Shown here piece after piece: positions 46,637-56,785 of a stretch of 64,000 bases of DNA. Both the position numbers and the translations under genes were made by a program. Numbering within the stretch: the first letter of the stretch is position 1; each line of letters starts with the position of its first letter. The stretch lies in NCBI GenBank assembly GCA_963768715.1, contig CAVYJC010000002.1, positions 248,001 through 312,000 on the forward strand, in the 5' to 3' direction. The notes beneath the pieces were generated by a model. That model saw nothing but the letters and a program-made list of their open reading frames with translations. It had not been told where the DNA came from and made no database searches. The DNA is from DATKEJ01 sp963768715. GTDB taxonomy: Bacteria; Bacteroidota; Rhodothermia; Rhodothermales; DATKEJ01.

Positions 46637-49600
46637 TTAAAAGTCGATAGTAAAACCGGCGATGACCGTTCGCGGAATAGGCACCGCGCCAAAGTCAAAG
46701 CCGGAGACTCCCGTGTCACGCCCCGAAATAGACGTTTCCGGATCATATCCGCGGTAGTCGTCGATCGATACGAGGTTGCGTCCCGAAAGCCGGATTTCGA
46801 CGGACCGTACCCATTTGGTCGAAGGTCGAATCGTGTACGATACCATGATCTCGCGGAGCTTGACGAACGAACCGTCTTCGACGTACTCCTCGTCGATGAG
46901 GCCGCTGCCGGCGGCGTTCGCCCAACCTTTGACCCGATCGCACATCTTTCCATTGGGGCCGCATTCAACTTGCGGCGGATTGTCGAGTAACTCGAGGCCG
47001 TAGTCGTAGCCGCCCCGGTAGTTGTGCCGATCGAAATTCCGCCTGTCCCAGTTGTAAACGTCGAATCCCTGGACGGCATCCCACTGCATACGGAATCCCC
47101 ACTTGTGGTAGTTGAAGTCCGTAATGAATGAGCCGATCCAGTTGGGATCCGCACTGCCCAGGATAACCGACATGGGAGATCCGGTCGGCTGGCCATCGGC
47201 GTCACGCATCGCACCGGGAACAACTCCTGCGCACTGCGCGCCCGACATGGTCCCTTCGAGGACGCAGGCGTCGTAGACGGCCTGGCTGCCACGCTCGGGT
47301 TGCGGGAGGCCACCCGGGGTCAGGAGGAGTGACCCGTCCTCACTGCGCGCGTACGGCGTCTCGTAGAACACACCCAGCGGTTGTCCCTCAATCGCCCATT
47401 GTCTCGAGAAGTTGCCGTTTGCGATCGGGAACTTCGGGCCGGCGATGTGGACGACCTCGTTGCTATTCGTACTGAACGTTCCGGTCACACTGAGCCTCAC
47501 ATCACGCTTCTGAAGAATCGTTCCGCGAACGAGGATCTCAAGGCCCTTGTTGGTCAGCTCACCCACGTTTTCAATTCGGCTATTGGCGCTCGTAGACGGC
47601 GCCAACACGCGCTGGAGCAGCAGATCCTCGACTTTCTGATGATAGTACGTGACTTCAAACGCGAGCTTGTTCTTCAGCAAAGCGAAATCCGTTCCGAGTT
47701 CCAGCTCGGTCTGCGTCTCCGGCTTGATGTTCTCGTCTCCGAGCTGCGTCGAGGGTACGAGTCCAGTCTGACCGAGGAAGGGCAGCGGATTGTAGTTCGT
47801 GAACCGCTCGAACGGCCCGATGCCCGTCAGGTTACCAGACTGGCCCCAGGATGCCCGAAGCTTCATCGACGGGATCAAGCTGCCGAGATTCTCCTTCCAG
47901 AAGCTCTCCTCAGACAACACCCACGATCCGCTGACTTTCGGATAGAACTGGGAGTTCTCGTTGGCCCCGAAGACGGACGATCCGTCAATCCTTCCCGATC
48001 CGGTCAAGAAAATCTTGTTCTGGTATCCAAACGTCTCCTGCAAATAACCGCCCCGCACACTCCGCTCCGAGATGAGGTCGGAGCTGGCCGTAATGGTACC
48101 GCCGTCGATGGTCTCGACGATCGGTCCCAGGTTCGACGCTTCGTTGATGATCTGCTCGTACTTCTCGTACTGATACGTGAACCCGGCGCCGGTCGTCGAC
48201 ACGAGGCTCGGCGTCAGGTTTCGGTTGTACTGCGCATTGACGTCGGCGTTTAACATCTTGTTGGTCAAATCGCCGCGGCGAGTGTATCCGTCCGGATCCG
48301 CGACCGTTCCCACGGGCTTAAAGCCCCGGGCGATCTGTGTGTACTCATCATAGCCGAGAATGGCATCCACCGAGAAGCCCGCCCACGGGGTCAGTCCGAG
48401 ATCCAGATTCGTCGTGGATCGGTTGACTTCCTGAGTGTACTTGTAGATATCAACCACTTCATAGGGGTTGCCAAAGGCCGTGATACCGACGGCGGGATAA
48501 TTGCCGAGCTCATCCGGCGTCGCGTCAGCCGTGTGCGGGAGAAATTGCAACGCCGAAATCGATCCGTCGAAGAAGCCGGGCCCCCCTGTCGGAATGTCAT
48601 TGCTGAAACTCCGCGCGAAGCTCGTCCCCACCTTGACCACCGCCCAATCGTTCAACACCTGATTCAGGTTGGCACGGACCGTCGACCGATTGAAATCGGC
48701 ATTTCGCACGATCCCCTGGTTGTAATAATTCGACGCGGACATGAAGTAATTGGTGGAACCGGTGCCCCCCGAAATCGAGAGGTAATCTTCGTTTCCAACC
48801 CCGGTATGGAAGATGTAGTCCTGGTAGTCGTAGCGATTGACGGCCACCTTTTCGAGGTTCGAATTGTCGGACGGGGTGACCCAGTCGTAAGGCGCGTTGT
48901 TGACCTTGACCGTCTTTCTGACATCATTCACGACCATGTTTGACGTGAACGTTACCTTTGGCGCCCCTGTCTGACCTCGCTTGGTGAAGATCTGAACGAC
49001 ACCGTTGCTGGCGCGCGAACCATAGATCGCCGCAGCGGCGGCTCCCTTGATAATTTCGATGTGATCTATGTCGCGCGGGTTCAGGTCGACGAGACGGTTC
49101 TGAACGCCCCCGCTACCGACCGTCACAAGTTCGTTGGAGCCGTTGTCAACGATGACACCGTCGACAATGTAGAGCGGTTCAGAGCCGGAGTTGATCGTGC
49201 TGATGCCACGCAAAGTGACCGAAATCGCACCGGCCGGAGAGCCGGAAGTCTGTTTCACGAGCGCGCCGGTAATCTTACCTGACATCGCCTGGGTGATATC
49301 GATTGCGTCCGCATCGCGGATCGCCCCGGCATTAACCGTCGAGATCGCGTTGCCCAATTGCCGTTTCTCGGTGCTCCCCGACGTACCCGTAACGACGACC
49401 TCCTCGAAGCCAAGCAGGTCCTCCTCCAGCTCGACGTCGTACGTGCCGGACTTGGAAACCGTGACATCTTTACTGGTATAGCCGATCGAGGTGAATACGA
49501 GCGTGAACTGCGACTGGTCGGTCTCGACGTGGAGGATGTACTCACCGTCTACCGTCGTTGCGGTACCCTGGGTCGTCCCGGCCACCCGAACGTTTACAAG

Positions 49601-49759
49601 CGGCAACGGATTGCCGCCTCGGTCCGTCACGGTTCCGTCAACCTCGAACGCATTCTGTGCAAGGACCGGGGTCCACGACAGTAGGAAGAAACAAGCAAAC
49701 GAAACCCTTGTTGGTCCGTGGAGAAGACGCGCCAACGCGCGCAGTGTGGATAAAGCCAT
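46637..49759 (-). CDS. susC: SusC/RagA-family TonB-dependent outer-membrane transporter
   Basis: 1040 residues. Signal peptide (CFFLLSWTPVLAQ). CarboxypepD_reg-like domain FEVDGTVTDRGGNPLPLVNVRV (about 36-115). SusC plug motifs LGFEEVVVTGTSGSTEKRQLG, LRGISTINSGSEPLYIVDGV and IKGAAAAAIYGSRASNGVV. The barrel ends with VIAGFTIDF. Together with the adjacent SusD it imports oligosaccharides into the periplasm, where the GH97 enzyme and the MalEFG transporter would take over. The frame is intact over 3.1 kb. Confidence 0.93.
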   Translation of the reverse strand: MALSTLRALARLLHGPTRVSFACFFLLSWTPVLAQNAFEVDGTVTDRGGNPLPLVNVRVAGTTQGTATTVDGEYILHVETDQSQFTLVFTSIGYTSKDVTVSKSGTYDVELEEDLLGFEEVVVTGTSGSTEKRQLGNAISTVNAGAIRDADAIDITQAMSGKITGALVKQTSGSPAGAISVTLRGISTINSGSEPLYIVDGVIVDNGSNELVTVGSGGVQNRLVDLNPRDIDHIEIIKGAAAAAIYGSRASNGVVQIFTKRGQTGAPKVTFTSNMVVNDVRKTVKVNNAPYDWVTPSDNSNLEKVAVNRYDYQDYIFHTGVGNEDYLSISGGTGSTNYFMSASNYYNQGIVRNADFNRSTVRANLNQVLNDWAVVKVGTSFARSFSNDIPTGGPGFFDGSISALQFLPHTADATPDELGNYPAVGITAFGNPYEVVDIYKYTQEVNRSTTNLDLGLTPWAGFSVDAILGYDEYTQIARGFKPVGTVADPDGYTRRGDLTNKMLNADVNAQYNRNLTPSLVSTTGAGFTYQYEKYEQIINEASNLGPIVETIDGGTITASSDLISERSVRGGYLQETFGYQNKIFLTGSGRIDGSSVFGANENSQFYPKVSGSWVLSEESFWKENLGSLIPSMKLRASWGQSGNLTGIGPFERFTNYNPLPFLGQTGLVPSTQLGDENIKPETQTELELGTDFALLKNKLAFEVTYYHQKVEDLLLQRVLAPSTSANSRIENVGELTNKGLEILVRGTILQKRDVRLSVTGTFSTNSNEVVHIAGPKFPIANGNFSRQWAIEGQPLGVFYETPYARSEDGSLLLTPGGLPQPERGSQAVYDACVLEGTMSGAQCAGVVPGAMRDADGQPTGSPMSVILGSADPNWIGSFITDFNYHKWGFRMQWDAVQGFDVYNWDRRNFDRHNYRGGYDYGLELLDNPPQVECGPNGKMCDRVKGWANAAGSGLIDEEYVEDGSFVKLREIMVSYTIRPSTKWVRSVEIRLSGRNLVSIDDYRGYDPETSISGRDTGVSGFDFGAVPIPRTVIAGFTIDF

Positions 49760-49863
49760 GGCACAAACGTGTTTTGATGTGCTCTTGCAAGTCCTGAAAC
49801 AAGAAACGAAGGCTGAAGTGATGCCGACCCTGGTCCAGGTCCTCTGTGGTGAACAGCCGGATG

Positions 49864-49893
49864 CAATCTACTTTTGGCGGAGGATTACTACAA
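49864..49893 (-). promoter_or_regulatory. Candidate Bacteroidota-type promoter for susC
   Basis: On the minus strand TTG is followed after 20 nt by TAGATTG, close to the Bacteroidota pattern TTG...TAnnTTTG but with one T fewer. It lies about 105 bp upstream of the susC start. Weak evidence by itself. Confidence 0.25.
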
Positions 49894-49911
49894 GGGATAG
49901 ATAATTGTATT

Positions 49912-50031
49912 GGTGCTAGGTGCTGGGTGCTCGGTTCTGGGTGCGGAGCCTGCCCGAACGAGTGAGTCGGAGGTTCCAAAACCATGCCTCAACGTGATCG
50001 ATCTCGGAGAGGTACTCGGCGCTCGGTGCTC
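49912..50031. repeat. Two heptamer blocks, GGTGCTG type
   Basis: GGTGCTA, GGTGCTG, GGTGCTC, GGTTCTG, GGTGCGG at 49912-49946, and GGTACTC, GGCGCTC, GGTGCTC at 50011-50031. The unit is close to the one upstream of the dioxygenase gene (16345-16420). Both blocks lie in the 620-bp divergent gap between susC and repeat-protein gene A, which also holds the octamer array and the leader described below and no supported ORF. Confidence 0.8.
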
Positions 50032-50115
50032 AGCTCGCATCGAGGCTGCAATCAGCATTGGGGGGTGCCGGGTTTCACGCGTTTTGAGTGCGTTGGACAC
50101 ACCTCAAGGTCAGTC

Positions 50116-50155
50116 GACCGGCAGACTGGCAGACTGGCCGACCGGCAGACCGGCG
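50116..50155. repeat. Octamer tandem array, GACCGGCA/GACTGGCA, 5 units
   Basis: GACCGGCA, GACTGGCA, GACTGGCC, GACCGGCA, GACCGGCG in perfect period 8. The consensus resembles the GACTAGCA arm at 5250-5312. Confidence 0.85.
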
Positions 50156-50260
50156 CCCTCCACCGCGGCTACTAATTGCTGATTGCTGAAGAATTGCGAT
50201 GAAGACCCGAAACGCAGCTTGCATATGCACGTAATTCGGCGTTCCTTTTAGCATCAAACA

Positions 50261-50379
50261 TACTCATGGGCGCGCCGTGAACGGGCGATCCGACCCCGAT
50301 GTCGGTCCTGACGTTCGGAAGTGCAAGCAACCTGGAATCGCCCGTCACAACGAGTCCCACAACGTGACGGAGGTCATCC
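50261..50379 (+). ncRNA. Leader A: candidate cis-regulatory RNA ahead of repeat-protein gene A
   Basis: Starts with TACTCATGGGCGC and ends at the start codon. P1: CGGGCGAT (50282-50289) pairs with ATCGCCCG (50337-50344). P2 inside it: CCGAC/GTCGG (50290-50305). P3: CCGTCAC (50342-50348) pairs with GTGACGG (50364-50370), which covers the first bases of the Shine-Dalgarno GGAGG. P1 and P3 share CCG (50342-50344), so they exclude each other. Related leaders occur at 55190 and 57045. Confidence 0.5.
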
Positions 50380-52917
50380 ATGAGCAGATTGTTTCGAATA
50401 CTCAACCTGAGTACGACGGCCATTGTTGTGCTCGTTCTTTCCGGGGTGCTACAGTCTGCCGGCGCCCAGAATCTTGGCAAGCGCAGCGGTTACGGTACCA
50501 GCGGATACGTCTGCCCTTAAGGCGAAGCTCGAGCTGCGAAGCGCGATGCGACTCTCGAAGACGTCGTTGATTGTGCCGGACTCTTTGGCCAACACGGGGT
50601 TCGAGGACGATACGCTCCTGCTCGACCCGTGGGCGGTGATCGATTCCGGTAGCGGCTCGTGGTTCGTCCAGATGGACACGCTCTCGCCGGTAAATGGCAA
50701 CCTGGTGCCCGAGCCGACTGAGGGGGAGCAGGCAGCCATGACGGATCAGGGCGATCCGGGAACTCACATCCTCTTCCAGGATGTGGCGCTTCTCAGTCCC
50801 CCTGCTACGATCGGATTGAAGTACGACATGTACGTCCATAGTCATGCCGACTGGGTCGTCCCGTCAACCGGAACACTGAGCGCAAACGATACCGTGAACC
50901 AGCACGTAAGGGTCGACATCATGGACCCAAATGCGGAGGTGGACGACGTCGGTGCCGGTGTGTGGATGAACCTCTACCGTCCGGTGCCGATGGTCGATAC
51001 AACCGAATCAGGTTACACGGAAATGTCGGCCGACCTGAGCGCATTTGCCGGACAGACGGTGCGGCTTCGGTTTGCGGAAGTCGACAACCAGGACGTTCTG
51101 AATTTCGGTGTCGATAACGTTCGATTGATGCAGACGCCGATCCTTCCCGCGACGCCGACGCTGCTGACTCCGCTGAACGGGGCGACCGACATTCCGCTCG
51201 AAGGCGTGGAATTGAGGTGGTCGGCAGTGACGTATGCGAACAGGTACAATGTCCAGGTAGCCACCGATCCGGAGTTCAGCTCCATTATCTGGTCGACGAA
51301 CGTCGGGGCACACCAAGTGGATTTCGTGCCTCCGGATCCTGGTGTAACCTACTACTGGCGTGCCCAGTCGGAGGGCGTGCACGGCAAGTCGAAGTTCAGC
51401 GCACCGTTCCATTTCACGACGGTGATGCCGATCCCGAACACGCCGACGCTGCTGACGCCGCTGAATGGCGCGACGGATGTCCCGAATACTGTAGAACTGC
51501 GGTGGACAGCAGAAGAGTGGGCCTTGCGTTACAACGTGCAGGTTGCAACGGATGCCGCCTTTACGGCACTCGTCATGTCGACCAACGTACCGGCTGATCA
51601 GGTCAGCTTCGTCGCGCCCGCACCGGGCGTGACCTACTACTGGCGGGCGCAGTCGGTCGGGCAGTTCGGTAATTCCACGTTCTCTGCGCCGTTCCACTTT
51701 ACGACCGTGAACCCACGGCCTGATGTCGTGACCTTGGTCGCCCCGGCATTCGGGTCGATGGATCTCGAAAGCCCGGTTACGCTGGAATGGAACGCTGCGG
51801 CAAACGCCGACGAGTATCTTGTCCAAGTGTCTCAGGATTCGATGTTCGCCGATACGCTCTCGTCGCTCACGACGTCGAATCTGACGATGGATTTCGTTCC
51901 TCCGTTCGCCGGCGCGACGTACTACTGGCGGGTGAATGGCATGGGCCCAGGGGGATCGAGCCCAGGATTTTCGGACGTCTGGAAGTTCAGCGTAGCCGCC
52001 GAGGGATCGCTCGTGCCGATGGCGCTCTATCCTGAAGATGGCGCGACCGGTGTCCCGGTCGAAGTTTCTCTGAAATGGGAAGCACCGACCACCGCTCCCG
52101 GCAATGACGAGGCTGTATCGAAGACGTTGGAGATTGCCTTCTATCACGTTCAGGTGGCGACGGACGAATCCTTTGAGGATATGGTCGTCGACCAGGACAG
52201 CGTGATGGCGGACAGCCTCCACGTGACCGGTCTGATGCACGAGACCGAATACTACTGGCGTGTCGCCGGCGTCGACGCTCAGGGGAACTTCACGTTCAAC
52301 GAGCCGAGCAGCTTCACGACAGTCATTGCGGCGCCTGCAGCGGTCACGCTCACTCGCTCCTGCGAACGGTGCGACAGAGGTATCCGGTGCTCCGGAGTTC
52401 TCGTGGCAGGCCATCGCAGGAGCTACAGCGTATCAGCTGCAGGTTTCGAAGGAGAATGGCGTTCGCCAGTCCCGTCATCGACGAGGATGCGCTAACAGGC
52501 TACCACCTTCAAGTCAACAACGGCGCTGGACTACAACACAGGCTACTTCTGGCGGGTCCGTGCGATGAACGAAGGCGGATGGGGAGAATGGTCAGAAGTG
52601 CACAGCTTTATGACGCGCGACTGGAACGGCCATCGAAGACGACGTGATTCCGGCATCATACGCGCTGCATGACAACTATCCGAACCCGTTCAATCCAAGT
52701 CGACGACTATCGCGTCGACCTTCCGGAGGCGGCACCGTCAAGCTGACCGTCTACGACGTGGAGGGCCACGAAGTAATGGTCGTCGCTTCGGGTCCAGCGG
52801 CTGCCGGCCGTCACAGCTATACGGTCGACGGCTCGAAGCTTTCGAGCGGCATGTATCTGTATCGGATTGAGTCAGCCAAATTCAAGAAGACGAAGACAGA
52901 TGGTGCTTCTGAAGTAG
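50380..52917 (+). pseudogene. Secreted FN3-like repeat protein A with T9SS sorting domain, many frameshifts
   Basis: Starts at ATG 50380 after GGAGG, with a signal peptide MSRLFRILNLSTTAIVVLVL...SAGAQNL. A 1-nt shift near 50486 leads into a long open part (to 52495) holding a beta-sandwich and five FN3-like repeats of about 95 residues: two canonical (TLLTPLNGATDVP...RYNVQVATD...TYYWRAQS) and three diverged. From 52355 onward at least six more 1-nt shifts occur, but the joined frames read VTLLAPANGATEVSG, FWRVRAMNEGGWGEW, ASYALHDNYPNPFNPS and SGMYLYRIESAKFKKTKT then MVLLK, a complete sorting domain ending at TAG 52915-52917. Paralog of the intact gene at 57172. Degenerate gene or badly assembled locus. 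Confidence 0.8.
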
Positions 52918-53036
52918 TCCGAAGTCCGGGGTCCGGAGTCCGGAGTCATCTTGACGACGGCCCGACAGGCACCGAAGAGTGTGCCGCCAACTACGGACCT
53001 AATGGACGACGCGGTAGTGGTCGAGAGGCCAACCAG

Positions 53037-53069
53037 GGGACGGCTCGTCGAAAGGCGGGCCGTCCCTTT
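53037..53069 (+). terminator. Terminator cassette A
   Basis: GGGACGGC (53037-53044) and GCCGTCCC (53059-53066) form an 8-bp stem followed by TTT. The same hairpin with the same loop stands behind the other two repeat-protein genes (56786, 58626). Confidence 0.75.
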
Positions 53070-53070
53070 A

Positions 53071-53171
53071 GTCATTAGACACTAGTCATTGGTCACTGGT
53101 TGGTCGTCAGTCATTAGTCATTGGTCATTGGTCATTGGTCACTAGTCATTGGTCACTAGTCATTGGTCATA
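53071..53171. repeat. Heptamer tandem array, GTCATTG/GTCACTA type, about 14 units
   Basis: Units such as GTCATTA, GACACTA, GTCATTG, GTCACTG, ATTGGTC and ACTAGTC continue with period 7 for about 100 bp, starting just after terminator A. Confidence 0.88.
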
Positions 53172-53217
53172 GGGGGGCGCGAGCCCTGAAAGCGGTGGCG
53201 CCTCCGTCGGGCAATGA

Positions 53218-53400
53218 GCCTTGATCAAGACGACGCCGGTCTCCGACGCAGCGCGCGCGGTGGGCTTCCGGGACATACGCCATTTCTCGAAACTGTTCCG
53301 ACTGACGTTTGGGGTCCTGCCGGCCAAGTACCGCGACCAACCGCGGCGCGCCGGTTACCAGCCAGGATCGTCGGTTGGCCGATTCTTCCCACCTGAATGA
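53218..53400 (+). pseudogene. Remnant of an AraC-family DNA-binding domain
   Basis: An open frame of 60 codons without a start codon, closed by a stop immediately upstream (53215-53217). It reads SDAARAVGFRDIRHFSKLF then RLTFGVLPAKYR, the second helix-turn-helix of AraC/XylS proteins with the G-F...FSKLF...G..PxxYR signature. The first helix-turn-helix and any sensor part are missing. It could be the tail of a lost regulator or of a hybrid two-component protein. The next 245 bp (to 53645) show nothing recognisable. Confidence 0.7.
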
Positions 53401-53645
53401 CCGGTTTTTCGCACCTAAATCGAGGTAACTAAGAGCAGCCCGTGGGGCACGCACCACCTCGTTCTAGCGAATGCGTAGATGATCTGGGGAGCTCCGCGCA
53501 GCAGAGCGCCGCGAACCAGGCGCATCCGAAACCTTCCATCTCTCAACAGATGTATCTCATCATGTATCAGAAAACAGTCTCTCCCAATCCACTTGACTTT
53601 CTTCACAACCTACACGTGTTCCTGCGCGTCCGACAACCTCTCCGC

Positions 53646-54688
53646 ATGATGTTCGTTGTCGCAGTAGCGACGGTTGCCATGCTGGTATCTGGTTGCGACA
53701 GTAGCGTCGCGCCGAGCGAGACACTGGAGGCGACCGGTAAGATCGAGACACTGGAGGCGACCGGTAAGATGGGGTCGGTGCCTGGCCCTCCCCAGCTGCT
53801 GGTAACGGGGCTGGAGGGCGCCTCCGGCAGCGCGATCGGCCCCGACGGTGCCCTGTTTGTCACCGAGGGTGCAGTAGGCAGGATCTCGCGCGTTGATCCA
53901 AAGACCGGCGACGTGACTACATTCGCCAGCGGGCTGCCGCCCTCGATCGTCGGGATCGGCGGTGTCATCGATGTCGCCTTTCTCGACGAAACAGCGTACG
54001 CGCTCGTTACGCTCGTAGGTCCTCAGTTTGGCAGCGAGCGACATCGTCGGCATCTATCGGATAGACGGACCCGACAGCCATACCGTCGTCGCCGACATTG
54101 GCGCGTTCTCCCTCGCCAATCCGCCGACCACCCCGTTCTTCGTTGACATGGGTGTGCAGTACTCGATTCAGACGTATCGCGGCGGTTTCCTGGTCACGGA
54201 TGGGCATCACAACCGCGTGCTGCACGTCACACTCGACGGGGAGATCACCGAGTTCAAAACGTTCGATAATATTGTTCCGACAGGGCTCGCTCGTCTCTGG
54301 TAACACCGTATACATGGCCGAAGCGGGGCCTGTACCTCACCTCCCAGAGGACGGCATGGTGGTGTCGTTCGGTCAGAAGTCGGCGACGGTCACCAAAGTC
54401 GCTTCCGGTGCGCGGTTGCTTGTCGATGTTGAGTTCGGCCGCGGCCGGACCCTCTTCGCTCTTTCGCAGGGTGTCTGGGACGGCGTGGCGCCGGGTTCGC
54501 CGGCGGAGCCAAATACCGGCTCACTCGTAAGGGTAGGGGCAGACGGTACGCTCAGCGCGATCACCACCGAACTGGATCGACCCACCTCACTCGAGTTCAT
54601 CGGGAACACGGCCTACATCGTTACGCTCGGCGGTGAAGTCTGGACCATCGACAACGTCGCTGCTCCGCCGTTCGGCGCCTTCCACTGA
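53646..54688 (+). CDS. ScyD/ScyE-like beta-propeller lipoprotein, two frameshifts
   Basis: About 347 residues joined. The signal peptide MMFVVAVATVAMLVSGC has a good lipobox (Cys17). A 27-nt direct duplication (53718-53744 and 53745-53771) repeats ETLEATGKI/M just after the Cys. The body matches the ScyD/ScyE NHL-type propeller: LLVTGLEGASGSAIGPDGALFVTEGAVGRISRVDPKTGDV and later GRTLFALSQGVWDG. Frames change near 54030 (after LVGPQFG) and near 54290 (NIVPTGL to LVSGNTVYMAE). The name comes from a cyanobacterial scytonemin locus, but such proteins are widespread and no scytonemin genes are present here. Gene may be inactive. Confidence 0.65.
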
Positions 54689-54847
54689 GTTGTTCCGAAC
54701 AGCACATGGCGTCCTCCGCTCGGGCGTGGACGCACCTTCGACAGGCGGTCTGCCAAGTGGCGGGCCGCCTATGTCGGCAATTAGACTTCAGGGCATCCCG
54801 TGGGCTCGCTTGATCTTCGACTCCGTGGCATCGGTTTTCTCACTGCT

Positions 54848-55045
54848 ATGCCATGGCGGCGCCACGTCACCACCTCTCTTGCGCTGATCAGCCTGCTGTT
54901 TGCCGTTCACTTGACGCGGGCCCAGACGGTCCGATTCGAGCACATCATCCTCCATCGGTGCGCTTACACTCATCGCCACACCTCCGGAGCACCAAAGAGC
55001 TCGTCGTACTCCGACAGTACTGGACGCGGTGTCTGGAGCCCTTAA
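54848..55045 (+). pseudogene. Orphan signal peptide, probable gene remnant
   Basis: ATG 54848 opens MPWRRHVTTSLALISLLFAV followed by HLTRAQTVRFEH, a convincing secretion signal with an AxA-like cleavage site (TRAQ). After some 30 residues the frame turns into low-complexity His/Ser-rich sequence and stops. No downstream frame gives a recognisable mature protein. Likely the start of a decayed secreted protein gene. Confidence 0.35.
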
Positions 55046-55099
55046 ACCTGGTAGCTCAACGGGGTCGGGACACGCAGGCTCTTGACAACGCAGGGCACC

Positions 55100-55133
55100 C
55101 TCGGACCTCGGACTTAGGACTTCGGACCTCATT
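55100..55133. repeat. Heptamer tandem array, CTCGGAC type, 4-5 units
   Basis: CTCGGAC, CTCGGAC, TTAGGAC, TTCGGAC, CTCATTA. The unit is a permuted complement of the GGTCCGG type found elsewhere. Confidence 0.75.
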
Positions 55134-55151
55134 AAAAGTCAATTAGGGTCG

Positions 55152-55180
55152 TTACAGGGCTCGCTGAAATATGCTAATAT
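55152..55180 (+). promoter_or_regulatory. Candidate sigma-70-like promoter of leader B
   Basis: TTACAG (55152-55157), 17-nt spacer, TAATAT (55175-55180). Transcription would start near 55187, almost at the conserved TACTCA box (55190) that opens all three leaders. The other two copies lack an equally good match. Confidence 0.35.
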
Positions 55181-55189
55181 CGCGCCGTT

Positions 55190-55321
55190 TACTCACGGAC
55201 GTTCTGTGCAACGGAAGATCCGAACTTCATCGCTCGGACGAAAGACGCCTAACGAAAGGAACGCGCCCAACATGAATCTCCCGCCACGGGTGGTCCCACA
55301 AGAATGTGACGGAGAGTTTCC
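55190..55321 (+). ncRNA. Leader B: candidate cis-regulatory RNA ahead of repeat-protein gene B
   Basis: Opens TACTCACGGACG. P1: CGGAAGAT (55212-55219) against ATCTCCCG (55276-55283), seven of eight pairs. P2: TCCGA/TCGGA (55219-55238). P3: CCGCCAC (55281-55287) against GTGACGG (55306-55312), six of seven pairs, at the Shine-Dalgarno. P1 and P3 overlap at CCG, as in leader A. P1 and P2 sequences differ from leader A while pairing is kept. Confidence 0.5.
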
Positions 55322-56663
55322 ATGAGCTTGAATCGAATCGACCAAAGCAGGTCTCTGCTTGGTCTTGACAATAGCTTTAGGTTTACCTATAGTATCAGCT
55401 ACGACGATCGGTCGCGAATTCAAACGAGTCTGCGGCCATTTTCACAGCCCCGCTTCCCCCGACCTATTACTCTCCGGCGAACGGAGCCACAGGTGTTGTC
55501 ATCGCCCGTGTTGAGTTGAAGTTCAACAACGCTGTCCGGCGCGCTGCGCTACAACGTTCAGGTGGCAACGGACGCCGGTTTCACCCACGTCGTATATCAC
55601 TTGAACGTGCCTCACACCCCGGTCGAGCTTTACCGCACCGACTGCGGGCGCCACCTATTATTGGCGCGTACAGACCGGTGGGATCCGACCGAGACCGGGA
55701 CAATTCGGCGCTGCGTGGAAGTTCACCGACTGCATTCCCCGGTGCTGGCCGCGCCGACGCTGTTGACGCCGCTTAAACAGCGCCTACGGCGTCCCGCTAA
55801 GTCCGTGACTGTTGCGGTTCACGACTTGTAACAGGGTGCAACCCGCTATAACGTCGAGGTATGCGACCGATCGAAGGCGTTCATCGACTATGGTGTTCAA
55901 GACAAACGTACGCGCACAGCCGCGGTAGACGTTCACGGCTGACGAACGCCGGCTTGTTACTACTGGCGTGTTCAGGCGGTGGGAGCTTCATTCATCGTCT
56001 AAATACAGCGCAATATGGAGTTTACTCGAATGCGGAGCAGAGATCTTCCTTCGTTGAGCGCACCTGTGCTGCTGACGCCGCTTGAATGGATCAGATGAAT
56101 CAGCCGGTCTCGGTTGAACTGCGCTGCGCAGCGAGATCGAAGGAGCCGTTCGCGGTACAACATTCAGGTGGCTTCCGATTATGCGTTCCGCAACATCCTG
56201 TGGAAGTAACCAACGTGCCGCGCTGCCAGGCCAGGTTCAACGGCAAGGCCGGCACGCACTACTACTGGAGAGCGCAGTCGGAGAGCATGACGGAATCCTC
56301 GCTCTTCTCGGCTGCCATTCGGGTTTACGATGATCTCGACGTCGAAGCCTCGAGCTTGAGCTGCGCGTGAGCTCGTTCGATGCCGCAGAGACGATTCCGA
56401 CATCGTACACGCTGCATGAAAACTACCCGAACCCGTTCAATCCGAGCACGACTATCATGGTCGACGTCCCGGAAGCGACGCACATCAAACTGGCGGTCTA
56501 TGATCTGCTCGGACAGGAGGTCATTCAAATCGCTGCAGGCGATGTCGAAGCGGGCACCCACAGCTACACGATCGACGCCTCCGGCCTCTCGAGTGGTCTG
56601 TACCTGTACCGGATCGAGTCGGCAGCCTTCACGCAGACAAGGCGAATGATGCTTCTGAAATAG
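55322..56663 (+). pseudogene. Secreted FN3-like repeat protein B with T9SS sorting domain, heavily decayed
   Basis: Starts ATG 55322 after GGAG, but no frame stays open for more than about 100 codons. Joined pieces give recognisable repeats: YNVQVATDAGFTHVVYHLNVP, APTLLTPL, YNVEVATD and THYYWRAQSESM. The last piece (56367-56663) is an intact sorting domain, TSYTLHENYPNPFNPSTTI ... SGLYLYRIESAAFTQ ... MMLLK, ending TAG 56661-56663. At least ten indels are needed to restore it. Middle copy of three paralogs and the most damaged. Confidence 0.75.
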
Positions 56664-56785
56664 TCCGAGGTCCGGGGTCCGGGGTCCGGAGTCCATCTTG
56701 AATGACGGGTCGACGGGCGACCGAAGGGCGTGCCGCTGATCCTTCGGACCTCAGGATGACCGGGTCGTAATCGAAAAGGCCACAA

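Larger units (their letters stand above)
54689..55189. other. Gap with degenerate coding traces and a heptamer block
   Basis: Holds a weak GGCGG/CCGCC hairpin near 54749-54769 that could terminate the propeller gene, the orphan signal-peptide ORF described at 54848, a heptamer block CTCGGAC/TTAGGAC at 55100-55133, and a candidate promoter at 55152-55180. Nothing else recognised. Confidence 0.45.

Noticed and set aside
50261..50379. Cyclic-di-GMP or other known riboswitch in the leaders
   Set aside because: The conserved cores of classes I can recall (for example the GEMM core) are absent; only a novel or unknown element can be proposed.
51008..52414. 468-codon open frame on the minus strand
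   Set aside because: It is antisense to repeat gene A, Arg/His-rich, with no family resemblance; long shadow frames are common at this GC content.
53071..53171. Possible CRISPR array
   Set aside because: Units are 7 bp with no spacers of 25-40 bp and no cas genes in the window.
55040..55080. tRNA-like D-arm sequence GGTAGCTCAACGGGGTC
   Set aside because: No matching acceptor stem, anticodon arm or T-arm around it.
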